A DNA stretch of 64,000 bases from Mycolicibacterium peregrinum (GTDB lineage Bacteria > Actinomycetota > Actinomycetes > Mycobacteriales > Mycobacteriaceae): the NCBI RefSeq assembly GCF_001665785.1, contig NZ_LZSO01000035.1:62001-126000 (forward strand), read 5' to 3'. A model generated the notes under the pieces. It did not search any database and had not been told where the DNA came from. It saw nothing but the letters and a program-made list of their open reading frames with translations. Of the stretch, positions 25,247-34,614 are shown in pieces. Position 1 is the first letter of the stretch. Each line of letters opens with the position of its first letter. A program made the position numbers and the translations under genes.

Positions 25247-26361
25247 GCGTGTTCAGGAGCAAGATCGCCGCGCTGTGCGTGGCCGGTGCCGTGCTGGTCG
25301 CGGCGGTGGCCGGCGCTGGCTGGTGGTTTCTGAAAAATCGGACCGACACAATCACCGTGACGGCCCAATTTGACAGTGCTGCAGGCCTTTACGAGGGAAA
25401 TACGGTCGCGGTGCTCGGTATGCAGGTGGGGCAGGTCACCAAGATCACGCCCAAGGGCAATTACGTCGAGGTCGAGTTCACCGTCGACAAGGACGTTTCG
25501 GTCCCCGCCGATGCGCAGGCGGTCACCATCTCCAACTCGATTCTCACCGACCGCCAGATCGAACTGACCCCGGCCTATCAGGGTGGGGCCACGCTGCAGA
25601 ATCACGACACGATCGGCCTGAACCGAACCAAGACGCCCGTCGAGTTCGCCCGGGTGCTGGATGTATTGGACAAGTTGTCCTCGTCGCTCAAGGGCGACGG
25701 CAAAGGCAACGGGCCGCTGGCGGACGTCGTCAACGCCAGTGCGGCGATCGCCGACGGCAACGGGCAGCAGATGAAGGACGCCCTCGGTGAACTGTCAGAC
25801 GCGTTGCGGCTCAGTTCGGATCGCGGAGCGGTGACCCGCGACCAGCTCACCACGATCGTGCGGAACTTGAGCTCGTTGTTCGAAGCCGCCTCCCGCAACG
25901 ACGCCACGTTGCGGGAGTTCGGTTCGTCGGTGCGTCAACTCAGCCAGATCCTGGCCGACGAGAACTTCGGCAGCGGCACCACCGGCAAGAAGATCAACGA
26001 GGTGATCACCCAGGTGGGCGAGGTATTGCAGACCCACCGCGACGAGGTGAAACAGATTGTCCTCAACGGCAATACCGCGCTGAACACGACGGTTGACCAG
26101 CGGCGTGATCTCGCGGAGTTCCTCGATCTGGCCCCGTTGACGCTGGACAACATCTACAACATCGTCGATCAGAACAACGGCTCGGCGCGGGCACACGTCC
26201 TGGTGGACAAGGTGCTGTTCGACTCGCAGACCGTCAAAGAGGTCTGCAACATGATGGGACTGCGGCAGCTCGGCTGCAGCACCGGGACGGTGCAGGACTT
26301 CGGTCCGGACTTCGGGCTTTCCTACATGCTCGACGGCATGGCGGCGATGGGGCAGCGATGA
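25243..26361 (+). CDS. mceD: MCE family protein MceD
   Basis: A 372-residue Mce subunit beginning MSVFRSKIAA at an ATG that overlaps the mceC stop (ATGA). The anchor lies at about 8-28, the MCE domain at about 37-115, and a long helical region follows. Two cysteine-containing segments close to the C-terminus (EVCNMMGLRQLGCST) are typical of MceD. It lacks a Pro-rich tail. The stop overlaps mceE by 4 bp. Confidence 0.92.
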   Translation: MSVFRSKIAALCVAGAVLVAAVAGAGWWFLKNRTDTITVTAQFDSAAGLYEGNTVAVLGMQVGQVTKITPKGNYVEVEFTVDKDVSVPADAQAVTISNSILTDRQIELTPAYQGGATLQNHDTIGLNRTKTPVEFARVLDVLDKLSSSLKGDGKGNGPLADVVNASAAIADGNGQQMKDALGELSDALRLSSDRGAVTRDQLTTIVRNLSSLFEAASRNDATLREFGSSVRQLSQILADENFGSGTTGKKINEVITQVGEVLQTHRDEVKQIVLNGNTALNTTVDQRRDLAEFLDLAPLTLDNIYNIVDQNNGSARAHVLVDKVLFDSQTVKEVCNMMGLRQLGCSTGTVQDFGPDFGLSYMLDGMAAMGQR

Positions 26362-27623
26362 AACGACCGTGGCGTAAATACGTTCTGCCCGTGGTGATGA
26401 CGGCATGTCTGACCGTCTCGGGATGTGCCTCTGAAGGCCTGGCCAGCCTGCCGTTGCCGGCTCCCGGTGTCGGCTCCGGCGGCTACCGGCTGACCGCGGT
26501 GTTCTCGAACGCCTTGAACCTGCCTGCCAACGCCAAGGTGAAGTTGGCCGGTGCCGACGTCGGTGAACTCGAGTCGATGGTGGCCAAGGACTACACCGCC
26601 GTGACCACCCTGCGCATCATGGACGGCGTCCGCCTGCCCCGTGGCACCACCGCCGAATTGCGTTCGGCGACGCCGCTGGGCGACGTGTTCGTCTCGGTCA
26701 GGCCGCCGAGCCCGGTCGACGCCAACGCCCCGCTGCTCAAGGACGGGGACACCATCGGTCTGGACGACACCCGCGCCGCCGCGACCGTGGAATCACTGCT
26801 GGGCTCGGCGGCGATCCTGGTCAACGGTGGCGCCGTGCGCAATTTCACCAACATCATCAACGGGATGGGCAAGGCCACCGGTGACCAGGGACAGGCGTTC
26901 GGCAATCTGATCGCCAAGACGAACCACACGCTGGGAACCCTGAACGCACGCTCCGACCAGCTGTCGACCGCCATGACCGAGACCTCGCGGTTGTTGAAGC
27001 AGATCGACGAGAAGAACCAGACCGTCAGTGAGTTGATGGATGCGGCCGGGCCGGCGACCGACACACTGGCCGAGCACACCACCCAGATCGCCGACCTGAT
27101 CACCCAGATCGGTGACACCTCTGCACAGTTGCGCAAGTTCCCGTCGATCGCGGGTACGGACACCAGCGGGCGCAGCGTGATCGCCGATGCCAACAAGGTG
27201 GCGGGCGCGTGGAACGATGTCGCGCTGTCCCCGGATGCCTCGCTGTACGCGCTGAACCGGCTGATGCCGCCATTGGTGAAAGCGACGTCCGGCAGCGGGC
27301 TTTCGGTGCGCGCCAGCATCGACCGGCTGGTTCTGGGATCGATTCCCGATATCGGGTTCGCCGGTGATCCGGGATTGCACGGCCCCAAGCGCTACAACTG
27401 GCATCAGCTGGTCGGCTCGCTGCAGTACACGTTGTTGCGTCTGCAGGAGCGCGTCGTGGGTCGTGGTCCTTCGGTGCCGCAGATGCCGGTGATCCCCAGT
27501 CCGACCGAGCCCGGTGAGATCGTCCCGGCACCCGCGGCTCCTCCGGAGCCACCCCCGGGCGCGCCGCCGGCCGCTCCCGCTGAGACACCGGCTCCGGTGC
27601 CGGCGGCGGAGGTGCCGCGATGA
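26358..27623 (+). CDS. mceE: MCE family lipoprotein MceE
   Basis: A 421-residue Mce subunit with a lipoprotein signal: hydrophobic stretch ending in LTVSGC, lipidated Cys at 23. The MCE domain spans about 42-122, followed by helical segments and a 50-residue C-terminal region rich in Pro, Ala and Glu. MceE proteins (LprK family) are the lipid-anchored member of each Mce hexamer, consistent with the lipobox here. ATGA junctions on both sides show tight translational coupling. Confidence 0.93.
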   Translation: MKRPWRKYVLPVVMTACLTVSGCASEGLASLPLPAPGVGSGGYRLTAVFSNALNLPANAKVKLAGADVGELESMVAKDYTAVTTLRIMDGVRLPRGTTAELRSATPLGDVFVSVRPPSPVDANAPLLKDGDTIGLDDTRAAATVESLLGSAAILVNGGAVRNFTNIINGMGKATGDQGQAFGNLIAKTNHTLGTLNARSDQLSTAMTETSRLLKQIDEKNQTVSELMDAAGPATDTLAEHTTQIADLITQIGDTSAQLRKFPSIAGTDTSGRSVIADANKVAGAWNDVALSPDASLYALNRLMPPLVKATSGSGLSVRASIDRLVLGSIPDIGFAGDPGLHGPKRYNWHQLVGSLQYTLLRLQERVVGRGPSVPQMPVIPSPTEPGEIVPAPAAPPEPPPGAPPAAPAETPAPVPAAEVPR

Positions 27624-28870
27624 TCAACGCACTGGCCGACTTCGTCGTCGGTGTGGTCCGGGCCGGGTACCGGCGTCGCGCCTGGCTGTCAGCCGGCGCG
27701 CTGGTGATGACCTTGGTGGTGGCCGGCGCGTACCTGATGATCGGGGCGTTGCGGGTCAAGCCGTTCGACTCGAGCTACCGCATCACCATCGAGCTGCCGG
27801 AATCCGCCGGCCTGCTGCCCAATCAGGACGTCACGTTGCGCGGCGTGCGGGTGGGGCGGGTGGAGCGACTCAACATCACACCCGCCGGGGTCAGCGCGGT
27901 CGTCAAGGTGAATTCGGCGGTCTCCATCCCGAAGTCGAGCGACGTCCGGGTGTCCGGACTGTCCCCGGCCGGTGAGCAGTACATCGATTTCGCGGCCAAC
28001 ACGGCAGACGGCCCGTTCCTCACCGACGGCAGTGTGATCGGTCTGGGCAAGGCCACGGTGCCGGTCAGCCTGGCCCAGTTGCTCGCCGACGCCGACGGTG
28101 CACTGGCCCAGGTCGACACCGCCAAGCTGGAAGTGATCCGCCGGGAACTGAGCATGTCGCAGGCCGGGCCGGGCAAGCTCAAAGACGTCATCGACGGCGG
28201 CACCTTCCTGTTGTCCACCTTGGATTCGGTGCTTCCCGAGACGGTGAGCATGCTGCGCAACAGCCGCGTGGTGTTCAACCTGATGTCGGAGAAGAACGCC
28301 GGGATCGCCGTCGCTTCGGACAACCTGGACTCGTCGTTCGACGGGATCAACAAGATGCGTGAGGGCTTCCGCCGGCTGACGAATCAGACCCCGGGAGCGC
28401 TGAACTCTGTCGACAACCTGTTCACCGACAACTCCGACACCATGGTTCAGTTGCTCGGAAGCCTCGCCAGCACTTCGCAATTGCTGTATCTGCGGGTGCC
28501 GGCCTTGAATGCACTGTTCCCGAACTACCGCACCTCGGTCCTCGATGCGCTGGGCAGCGTCATGCACGACAACGGGCTGTGGGCAACGGCGGACATCTAT
28601 CCGCGCTATTCGTGTGACTACGGGACACCGCGCCGGCCACCGGCGTCGGCTGACTACCCGGAGCCCTACATGTACACGTATTGTCGCGACGACCACCCCG
28701 GTGTCCTGGTTCGTGGCGCCAAGAATGCACCGCGTCCGGCAGGTGACGACACCGCGGGCCCGCCGCCCGGGGCCGACCTCGGGCGCACCACCGATCCGAC
28801 ACCCAAGGGGCGCTACACCATTCCCACGCCCTACGGCGGCCCGACCCTGCCGATCGAACCGCCCCGCTAA
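27620..28870 (+). CDS. mceF: MCE family protein MceF
   Basis: A 416-residue Mce subunit, last of the six. The N-terminus carries a membrane anchor (about 20-42), then the MCE domain (about 54-130), then helical segments. The tail is Pro-rich and includes a three-Cys segment near 'YPRYSCDYGTPRRP' and 'YTYCRDD'. It overlaps mceE by ATGA. Thirty bases follow before the next gene, the only untranslated gap among the mce genes. Confidence 0.92.
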   Translation: MINALADFVVGVVRAGYRRRAWLSAGALVMTLVVAGAYLMIGALRVKPFDSSYRITIELPESAGLLPNQDVTLRGVRVGRVERLNITPAGVSAVVKVNSAVSIPKSSDVRVSGLSPAGEQYIDFAANTADGPFLTDGSVIGLGKATVPVSLAQLLADADGALAQVDTAKLEVIRRELSMSQAGPGKLKDVIDGGTFLLSTLDSVLPETVSMLRNSRVVFNLMSEKNAGIAVASDNLDSSFDGINKMREGFRRLTNQTPGALNSVDNLFTDNSDTMVQLLGSLASTSQLLYLRVPALNALFPNYRTSVLDALGSVMHDNGLWATADIYPRYSCDYGTPRRPPASADYPEPYMYTYCRDDHPGVLVRGAKNAPRPAGDDTAGPPPGADLGRTTDPTPKGRYTIPTPYGGPTLPIEPPR

Positions 28871-28900
28871 TCCACCCAACCTCACCCAAAGGAGACGACG

Positions 28901-29596
28901 GTGACTGTGACGACGGACAAGAAGACCGACGACGATCAGACCGAGACCGTCGACGACGCAATCGGTATCGAAGAGACGGCCGAGGAGGTCGCTGATCCTG
29001 ACACGGAGTCTGACGCCGAGCCGGAGGCTGACCAAGAAGCCACGGTCGAAGAAGCCAAGAACGAAGCCAAGGACGAAGTGGCGCCAGAGCCCGAATCTGC
29101 GGATGCAACGTCACAGGGCCGGCGCCGCTGGGCGCTGGTCGGGGCCGTCGCCGTCGTTGTCACTGCCTCCCTGGTGCTTTCGGGCTTCCTCGGATGGCAG
29201 CTGTGGCAGGCCAAGCAGGTCACACAGGCCGGCCAGCAGGCGCAGGATGCCGCGGTCAACTATGCCCAGGTCTTGACGAGTATCGACTCCAACAAGGTCG
29301 ACGAGAACTTCAACCAGGTCCTGGCCGGTGCCACCGGTGAGTTCAAGGACATGTACTCGCAGTCGAGCATGCAGCTGCGCCAACTGCTCATCGACAACAA
29401 GGCCACGGCACATGGCGTGGTGGTGCAGTCGGCCGTGCAGTCGGCGAGCAAGGACAAGGTCGTCGTGTTGTTGTTCGTCGACCAGTCGGTGGCCAACAGC
29501 ACGGTGCCCGATCCGCGGATCGACCGCAGCCGCATCAAGATGACGATGGAGAAGGTCGACGGGCAGTGGCGTGCAAGCAAAGTGGAACTTCCCTGA
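28901..29596 (+). CDS. Mce-associated membrane protein
   Basis: A 231-residue protein with a very acidic, disordered N-terminal 70 residues (dense in Asp, Glu and Thr), one transmembrane helix (about 74-97) and an exported domain of about 130 residues resembling Mam/VirB8-like folds. These proteins are encoded after mce operons and are thought to stabilise or assemble the Mce complex. AAAGGAG at 28888-28894 supports the GTG start at 28901. The stop lies 9 bp before the next gene. Confidence 0.82.
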   Translation: MTVTTDKKTDDDQTETVDDAIGIEETAEEVADPDTESDAEPEADQEATVEEAKNEAKDEVAPEPESADATSQGRRRWALVGAVAVVVTASLVLSGFLGWQLWQAKQVTQAGQQAQDAAVNYAQVLTSIDSNKVDENFNQVLAGATGEFKDMYSQSSMQLRQLLIDNKATAHGVVVQSAVQSASKDKVVVLLFVDQSVANSTVPDPRIDRSRIKMTMEKVDGQWRASKVELP

Positions 29597-29605
29597 GGTA
29601 TTGAC

Positions 29606-30418
29606 ATGTTGCGCATCGGCAAGCTGATCGGCGCGGCGGCCCTGGTGGCGGGCTCGGCGGTGGCCATCACGGTCGCCCCGCCCGCTGCGGCCTCGGCGGC
29701 AACGTTCTGTGACGAACTGGCCGGACAGTGGGATGGGCAGACCTGCCACACCTCGGTGACCTCGGACCGAAAGGCGGTTCGGGACATCAAGCTGGCGTTG
29801 CCCGGCGATCTGGTGGAGAACCCCGTCATCCGGCAGTACCTGACCAACCTGATGAACAACTGGCGCAACGCCGCGCAGAAGATGGCCGCGGACAGCTTCG
29901 GTGAGGAGCAGTTCGAGATCTTCCAGCACGGCGACGCAACGACGGCCGTTTTCCACGAGATGTACTCAGGCACGGTCGGTACCGACGCGCTCTCACACCC
30001 GAACGCGCCCATCGTCAGCGACGCCTACCGCACCTTCACGTTCGCCGGAGGGCGGCAGGTGCAGCTGGCCGACCTGTTCAAACCGGGCGTCGACCACCGG
30101 GCCGAGATCCCGCGCCTGGGTGAACCGTTCATCGTCGCCGCGCTCGATGCCGCACCGCCGCCGCACCAGCCCGGCACCTACCCGTTTGCCCCGGACCGCT
30201 GGACCCCGAACAACGTGTACTCGGGCGGCTACAAGGCATGGGCGCTGACCCAGGACGAGCTGATCCTCTACATGCCGGACTATCCGGTCGGCCGTGACTC
30301 GCCGGTCGATTTCACCCCGGGCCGGATGCAGTGGTCGATGGACGGCGGCACAGTGCAGGCGCACATCCCGCTCTCCGCGCTCGCCCCGGTGCTGCAGCCG
30401 CAGTACGGCGGCGCCTGA
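29606..30418 (+). CDS. Secreted MPT64/DUF3298-like protein
   Basis: A 270-residue exported protein with a signal peptide (hydrophobic core about 9-28, cleavage near AASAATF) and two early cysteines (FCDEL and TCHTS) likely to form a disulfide. The region 'HEMYSGTVGTDALSHPNAPI ... DLFKPGVDHRAEIPRL' resembles the MPT64/RsiV-like DUF3298 fold. Its position directly after the Mce-associated protein suggests a periplasmic accessory role in lipid uptake, but that is inference. TGAGG precedes the ATG. The stop marks the end of the mce operon. Confidence 0.72.
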   Translation: MLRIGKLIGAAALVAGSAVAITVAPPAAASAATFCDELAGQWDGQTCHTSVTSDRKAVRDIKLALPGDLVENPVIRQYLTNLMNNWRNAAQKMAADSFGEEQFEIFQHGDATTAVFHEMYSGTVGTDALSHPNAPIVSDAYRTFTFAGGRQVQLADLFKPGVDHRAEIPRLGEPFIVAALDAAPPPHQPGTYPFAPDRWTPNNVYSGGYKAWALTQDELILYMPDYPVGRDSPVDFTPGRMQWSMDGGTVQAHIPLSALAPVLQPQYGGA

Positions 30419-30499
30419 CCGTCAGACCGAAAGCCGTCTGAGCCTTTCGATTCTTCGCGAGGCTAAAGGGTTACCCGACCCCGATTTGTTGCCAGCATG

Positions 30500-30521
30500 A
30501 ATCGCACCAATCAGTGCGATT
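30500..30521. promoter_or_regulatory. Inverted repeat upstream of the ABC importer operon
   Basis: AATCGCAC at 30500-30507 and GTGCGATT at 30514-30521 are perfectly complementary with a 6-bp spacer. The site lies 19 bp before the substrate-binding protein start and just ahead of its GGGGGG ribosome site. It could be a repressor operator or a hairpin that masks the ribosome site. Confidence 0.5.
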
Positions 30522-30539
30522 TCATGGGGGGCAACGGCC

Positions 30540-31598
30540 ATGCGCCTAATCAGTTCGGTACCCGCGATGCTCAGTGCACTCGTGCTGGTACTGACCGCGT
30601 GTGGCTCGTCCGGTGAGTCCGCGCGCACCGAAGACGGCAAGACCGTGGTGCGCTATCAGGGTTGGGCCGGAGAGGTCCGATTCCAGGAACTGGCCGAGGA
30701 CCTCGGCTACTACGACAAGATCAAGCTCGATTGGGTGGGCAACACCACCAGCGGGCCGCAGGACATCCAGTCGGTGGCCACCGGCGATATCGACGTGGGA
30801 GAGGCGTTCAACGGCGCCGTGGTCAAGCTCAACGCCGCCGGCGCGCCGATCACCTCGGTGCTCAGCTCCTATGGCGCCGACGAGGGCGAATACACCGGAT
30901 ACTTCGTGTTGGAGAACAGCCCGATTCACTCGGCACGCGACCTGATCGGCAAGAAGGTCGGGATGAATACCCTTGGTGCCCATCATGAATTCCTCACCCG
31001 GGAATGGCTGGCCAAGGAGGGGCTGACCACCGACGAGATCAAGACCGTGACTCTCACTGTGGTGCCACCGGTCAACACCGAGCAGGCCTTGCGCGAAAAG
31101 CAGATCGATGTCGCGGCGCTCAACGGGATCTGGCGGGAGACCGCGCAGCAGCGCGGCGGGATCCGGCCGCTGTTCACCGACAAGTCCCTGTTCGGGGCGT
31201 TCAGCTACGGCACCTTTGTGGTCCGCGACGATTTCCTGGCCAAGAACCGGGACGCGGTCGCCGATTACGTCCAGGGCACTGCGCGGGCCATCCGGTGGAC
31301 CCAGGTGACCCCGCGTGACGAGGTGGTCGCCAAGTTCCGCCAGATCATCGACGAGCGCAAACGCAACGAGGACACCCAGTCCATCGAATACTGGCGCAGC
31401 TCAGGCATTCCGGTGCCCGGCGCGGTGATCGCCGAACGTGAGCTGCAGACCTGGATCGACTGGCTCGTGCGCAATGGCGAGCTCAAGGAGGGGCAGTTGA
31501 AGGCCAAGGATCTCTACACCAATGAGTTCAACCCGTACGCCAACGGAACCTATCCCGACGGCAGCGGTCCCGACGGGAAAGCGTTGGCGCACAAGTGA
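30540..31598 (+). CDS. Sulfonate/nitrate-type ABC substrate-binding lipoprotein
   Basis: A 352-residue periplasmic binding protein of the SsuA/TauA/NrtA class. The N-terminus has a lipobox LTAC with Cys21, so it is membrane-anchored. Family signatures include 'GEAFNGAVVKLNAAGAPI', 'KKVGMNTLGAHHEF' and 'ALREKQIDVAALNGIW'. It delivers a sulfonate or similar small organic anion to the adjacent permease. The stop overlaps the ATPase start (GTGA). Linked to an FMN monooxygenase, it probably captures an organosulfur or aromatic amine substrate. Confidence 0.87.
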   Translation: MRLISSVPAMLSALVLVLTACGSSGESARTEDGKTVVRYQGWAGEVRFQELAEDLGYYDKIKLDWVGNTTSGPQDIQSVATGDIDVGEAFNGAVVKLNAAGAPITSVLSSYGADEGEYTGYFVLENSPIHSARDLIGKKVGMNTLGAHHEFLTREWLAKEGLTTDEIKTVTLTVVPPVNTEQALREKQIDVAALNGIWRETAQQRGGIRPLFTDKSLFGAFSYGTFVVRDDFLAKNRDAVADYVQGTARAIRWTQVTPRDEVVAKFRQIIDERKRNEDTQSIEYWRSSGIPVPGAVIAERELQTWIDWLVRNGELKEGQLKAKDLYTNEFNPYANGTYPDGSGPDGKALAHK

Positions 31599-32413
31599 GT
31601 GCACACGCCCAGAATGCGTCACCCAAGCTGGGTCTGCGGAACGTGACCAAGCAGTTCGCGATCCGCGGTGAGAAGACCCATTTCACCGCGATCCAGGACA
31701 TCAGCATCGATGTGGCGGACGGCGAGTTCCTGGTGCTGGTCGGCCCGAGCGGCTGCGGCAAGTCGACGCTGCTGGACCTGTTGGGTGGACTGACCCAGCC
31801 GACGTCGGGGGAGATCCTGCTCGACGGCGCACCGGTCGCCGGTCCCGGCCTTGACCGCGGCATCGTCTTCCAGCAGTACGCTCTGCTGCCGTGGCGCACC
31901 GCCCGGAAAAACATCGAGTTCGGCCTGGAGGCAAAAGGATTACCGGCGGCCGAGCGTCGGCGACGGGCCGAGGAGTATCTCGAGCTGGTCGGGCTGCAGG
32001 GCTTCGCCGATCGCTACCCGCACGAACTTTCCGGGGGGATGAAGCAGCGCGTCGCGATCGCCCGCAGCCTGGCGTTCGACCCCGAGGTGCTGCTGATGGA
32101 CGAGCCGTTCGCCGCACTGGACGCGCAGACCCGGGAATCCCTGCAGGACGAGCTGCTCAGGATCTGGCAGGCCACCGGCAAGACCATCCTGTTCATCACC
32201 CACGGCATCGACGAGGCCTTGTATCTCGGCCAGCGGGTCGCCGTGCTGACGTCGCGTCCGGGCCGGATCAAGAAGATCGTCGACGTCGACATCGACCGCA
32301 GCACGGACGACATCCGTTCCAGCGAAGGATTCCGGGTGCAACGCCACCACATCTGGTCGCTACTGCACGACGAGGTGGAACGCGCCCGGTCCGAGGAGGT
32401 TCAACATGTCTAG
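31595..32413 (+). CDS. ABC importer ATPase (SsuB/TauB-like)
   Basis: A 272-residue ATPase. Walker A GPSGCGKST at 50-58, Q-loop FQQYALLPW near 92-100, signature LSGGMKQ at 145-151, Walker B VLLMDE at 165-170 and an H-loop in LFITHGIDEALYL are all intact. It powers the importer formed with the upstream binding protein and the downstream permease. The GTG start overlaps the previous stop; the end overlaps the permease start by 8 bp, so the three are co-translated. Confidence 0.93.
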   Translation: MSAHAQNASPKLGLRNVTKQFAIRGEKTHFTAIQDISIDVADGEFLVLVGPSGCGKSTLLDLLGGLTQPTSGEILLDGAPVAGPGLDRGIVFQQYALLPWRTARKNIEFGLEAKGLPAAERRRRAEEYLELVGLQGFADRYPHELSGGMKQRVAIARSLAFDPEVLLMDEPFAALDAQTRESLQDELLRIWQATGKTILFITHGIDEALYLGQRVAVLTSRPGRIKKIVDVDIDRSTDDIRSSEGFRVQRHHIWSLLHDEVERARSEEVQHV

Positions 32414-33263
32414 CGCCATCGCAGTAGCCCCTGTCGAGTCGCACGTCGAATCTCCAGCCCTGGCACCGACGGCACCGGAGCCCGAGCGGCGCGGTCGTCG
32501 GCTGCAGACGCTCGCGTGGCGGCTGTTGCGTCCCACCGTGGTCGTCGCCGCGTTCCTGGGCCTGTGGGAGGTGGCGCCACGGATCGGGCTGGTGGACAAG
32601 GTCTTCCTGCCGCCGTTCTCCGAGGTCGTCAGTGCCTGGTTCACCCTGCTGGGCAACGGCCAACTGGCCGAGCATGTTTCGGCCAGCCTGTCGCGTGCCC
32701 TCGTCGGCCTGGCCATCGCGATCGTGGTCAGCATCCCGCTCGGTGTGGCGATCGCCTGGTACCGGCCGGTCGCGGAGTTCCTCAACCCGATCCTCGAGTT
32801 GTTCCGCAACACCGCCGCACTGGCGCTGTTGCCGGTGTTCATCCTCATCCTTGGGATCGGGGAAACCTCCAAGGTGGCGCTGGTGATCTACGCGGCGTCG
32901 TTCCCGATCCTGCTCAACACCATCTCCGGGGTACGCACGGTGGATCCCCTGCTGATCAAATCGGCGCGCTCCCTCGGGCTTTCCCCGGCCCGGCTGTTCC
33001 AGAAGGTGATCCTGCCGGCGGCAGTGCCGACCATCTTCACCGGCCTGCGCATGGCGGCGGCCTCCTCGATCCTGGTCCTCATCGCCGCCGAGATGGTCGG
33101 CGCCAAGGCCGGATTGGGCTACCTGATCACCGCATCGCAGCTGAACTTCCAGATTCCGAACATGTACGCAGGCATCGTCACCATCGCTCTGGTGGGCGTC
33201 ATCTTCAACGGCATCGTCGTGGCCATCGAAGGGCGGCTGTCGGGCTGGCGGGCCACCAATTGA
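32406..33263 (+). CDS. ABC importer permease (SsuC/TauC-like)
   Basis: A 285-residue permease with an extended N-terminal cytosolic segment of about 45 residues and about six helices. The EAA-type coupling loop 'SARSLGLSPARLFQKVILPAA' contacts the ATPase. It belongs to the nitrate/sulfonate/taurine permease class. An 8-bp overlap with the ATPase gene and 13 bp to the monooxygenase start place all in one operon. Confidence 0.92.
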   Translation: MSSAIAVAPVESHVESPALAPTAPEPERRGRRLQTLAWRLLRPTVVVAAFLGLWEVAPRIGLVDKVFLPPFSEVVSAWFTLLGNGQLAEHVSASLSRALVGLAIAIVVSIPLGVAIAWYRPVAEFLNPILELFRNTAALALLPVFILILGIGETSKVALVIYAASFPILLNTISGVRTVDPLLIKSARSLGLSPARLFQKVILPAAVPTIFTGLRMAAASSILVLIAAEMVGAKAGLGYLITASQLNFQIPNMYAGIVTIALVGVIFNGIVVAIEGRLSGWRATN

Positions 33264-33276
33264 TCAAAGGATGGTC

Positions 33277-34614
33277 ATGACGCGACAATTTCATCTCAAC
33301 GCCTTCCTCATGGGTGTCGGCCATCATGAGGCAGCGTGGCGGCACGACCGCACCGATGTGCGGGATCTGACGGATGTCAAGCACTTCCAGCGTCTGGCCC
33401 AACTCGCCGAGCGCGGCAAATTGGATTCGGTCTTCTTCGCCGACGGACTTGCGGTGGGGCCGCGGGTGAAGCACAACACGCAGGCAATCTTCGAACCCAT
33501 CACCCTGCTGACCGCGATGGCGACGGTCACCGAGCACGTCGGACTGATCGCCACCGCCACCACCGGCTACATCGAGCCCTACACCCTGGCCCGTAGCTTT
33601 GCCTCGCTGGACCACATCAGCGGCGGGCGGGCCGGGTGGAACATCGTCACCTCTGCCGGCGAGGACGAGGCGGCCAACTTCGGTGTCGAGGGCATTCCCG
33701 ACCATGCCGGGCGTTATCGACGTGCGGCTGAATTCGTCGACGTGGCAACGGCATTGTGGGACAGCTGGGAAGACGATGCCCTGGTCCTCGACGAGTCCAC
33801 CGGAATCTTCGCCGACCCGGACCGGGTGCACCGGATCGACCACGACGGCGAGCACTTCACGGTGCGCGGCCCGCTGAACTCGCCGCGGTCGGCGCAGGGA
33901 CGTCCACTGCTGGTACAGGCCGGGTCCTCGGAATCCGGCAAGGATTTCGCCGGCCGGTACGCGGAGGCGATCTTCACCGCGCAGCGCTCGGTGGAGGACG
34001 GCAAGGCGTTCTACCGCGACGTGAAGTCCCGGGCGGTGAAGTTCGGTCGCAGCGCCGACGACGTCAAGATCCTGCCCGGCATCGTGCCGTTCATCGGCCC
34101 CACCGAGGAAGCCGCTCTCGAACTCGAACAACAGTTCACCGACCTGATCTCGCCCGAGTACTCGTTGCGTCAGCTGTCGCAGATGCTCGGAGTGGACCTG
34201 ACCTCGCATGCACTCGACGCGCCGTTGCCCGCGCTGCCACCCATCGAGCAGATCCAGGGCAACAAGAGTCGCTACCAACTGGTGAAGGACCTGGCCAGCA
34301 GCGAATCGCTGACGGTGCGGCAACTGATCGCCAAACTCGGTGGCGGCCGTGGCCACCGGACCTTCGCCGGCACCGCCGAACAGGTGGCCGACAACCTGGA
34401 GCTGTGGTTCACCGAGGGGGCCGCCGACGGCTTCAACATCATGCCGCCGTATCTGCCCGGCGGACTGGAGGATTTCGTCGAGCAGGTGGTGCCGATCCTG
34501 CAGCGGCGCGGTCTGTTCCGGACCGACTACACCGCGACGACGCTGCGTGGACATTACGGGCTGGCGCACCGGCCCAGCCGCTACACGGCGACGGCGGCCG
34601 AAACCAGCGCGTGA
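33277..34614 (+). CDS. NtaA/SnaA/DszA-family FMN-dependent monooxygenase
   Basis: A 445-residue class C flavin monooxygenase (bacterial luciferase-like fold) of the NtaA/SnaA/DszA subfamily. Typical segments are 'LDSVFFADGLAV', 'EPITLLTAMATVTEHVGLIATATTGY' (shown here in part), 'SGGRAGWNIVTS' and 'RPLLVQAGSSESGKDFAGRY'. It uses reduced FMN from a separate reductase to attack the imported compound, as in nitrilotriacetate or dibenzothiophene sulfone cleavage; with a sulfonate-type importer, desulfonation is likely. AAAGG at 33266-33270 favours ATG 33277 over 33271. No flavin reductase is in the operon. Confidence 0.88.
   Translation: MTRQFHLNAFLMGVGHHEAAWRHDRTDVRDLTDVKHFQRLAQLAERGKLDSVFFADGLAVGPRVKHNTQAIFEPITLLTAMATVTEHVGLIATATTGYIEPYTLARSFASLDHISGGRAGWNIVTSAGEDEAANFGVEGIPDHAGRYRRAAEFVDVATALWDSWEDDALVLDESTGIFADPDRVHRIDHDGEHFTVRGPLNSPRSAQGRPLLVQAGSSESGKDFAGRYAEAIFTAQRSVEDGKAFYRDVKSRAVKFGRSADDVKILPGIVPFIGPTEEAALELEQQFTDLISPEYSLRQLSQMLGVDLTSHALDAPLPALPPIEQIQGNKSRYQLVKDLASSESLTVRQLIAKLGGGRGHRTFAGTAEQVADNLELWFTEGAADGFNIMPPYLPGGLEDFVEQVVPILQRRGLFRTDYTATTLRGHYGLAHRPSRYTATAAETSA

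Noticed and set aside
27689..29035. 448-codon minus-strand frame over mceF
   Set aside because: Antisense artefact; no domain and it opposes an intact mce operon.
19882..30418. Assignment of the mce locus to a numbered operon
   Set aside because: Numbering cannot be settled from this window alone; it would require phylogeny with all mce operons of related genomes.
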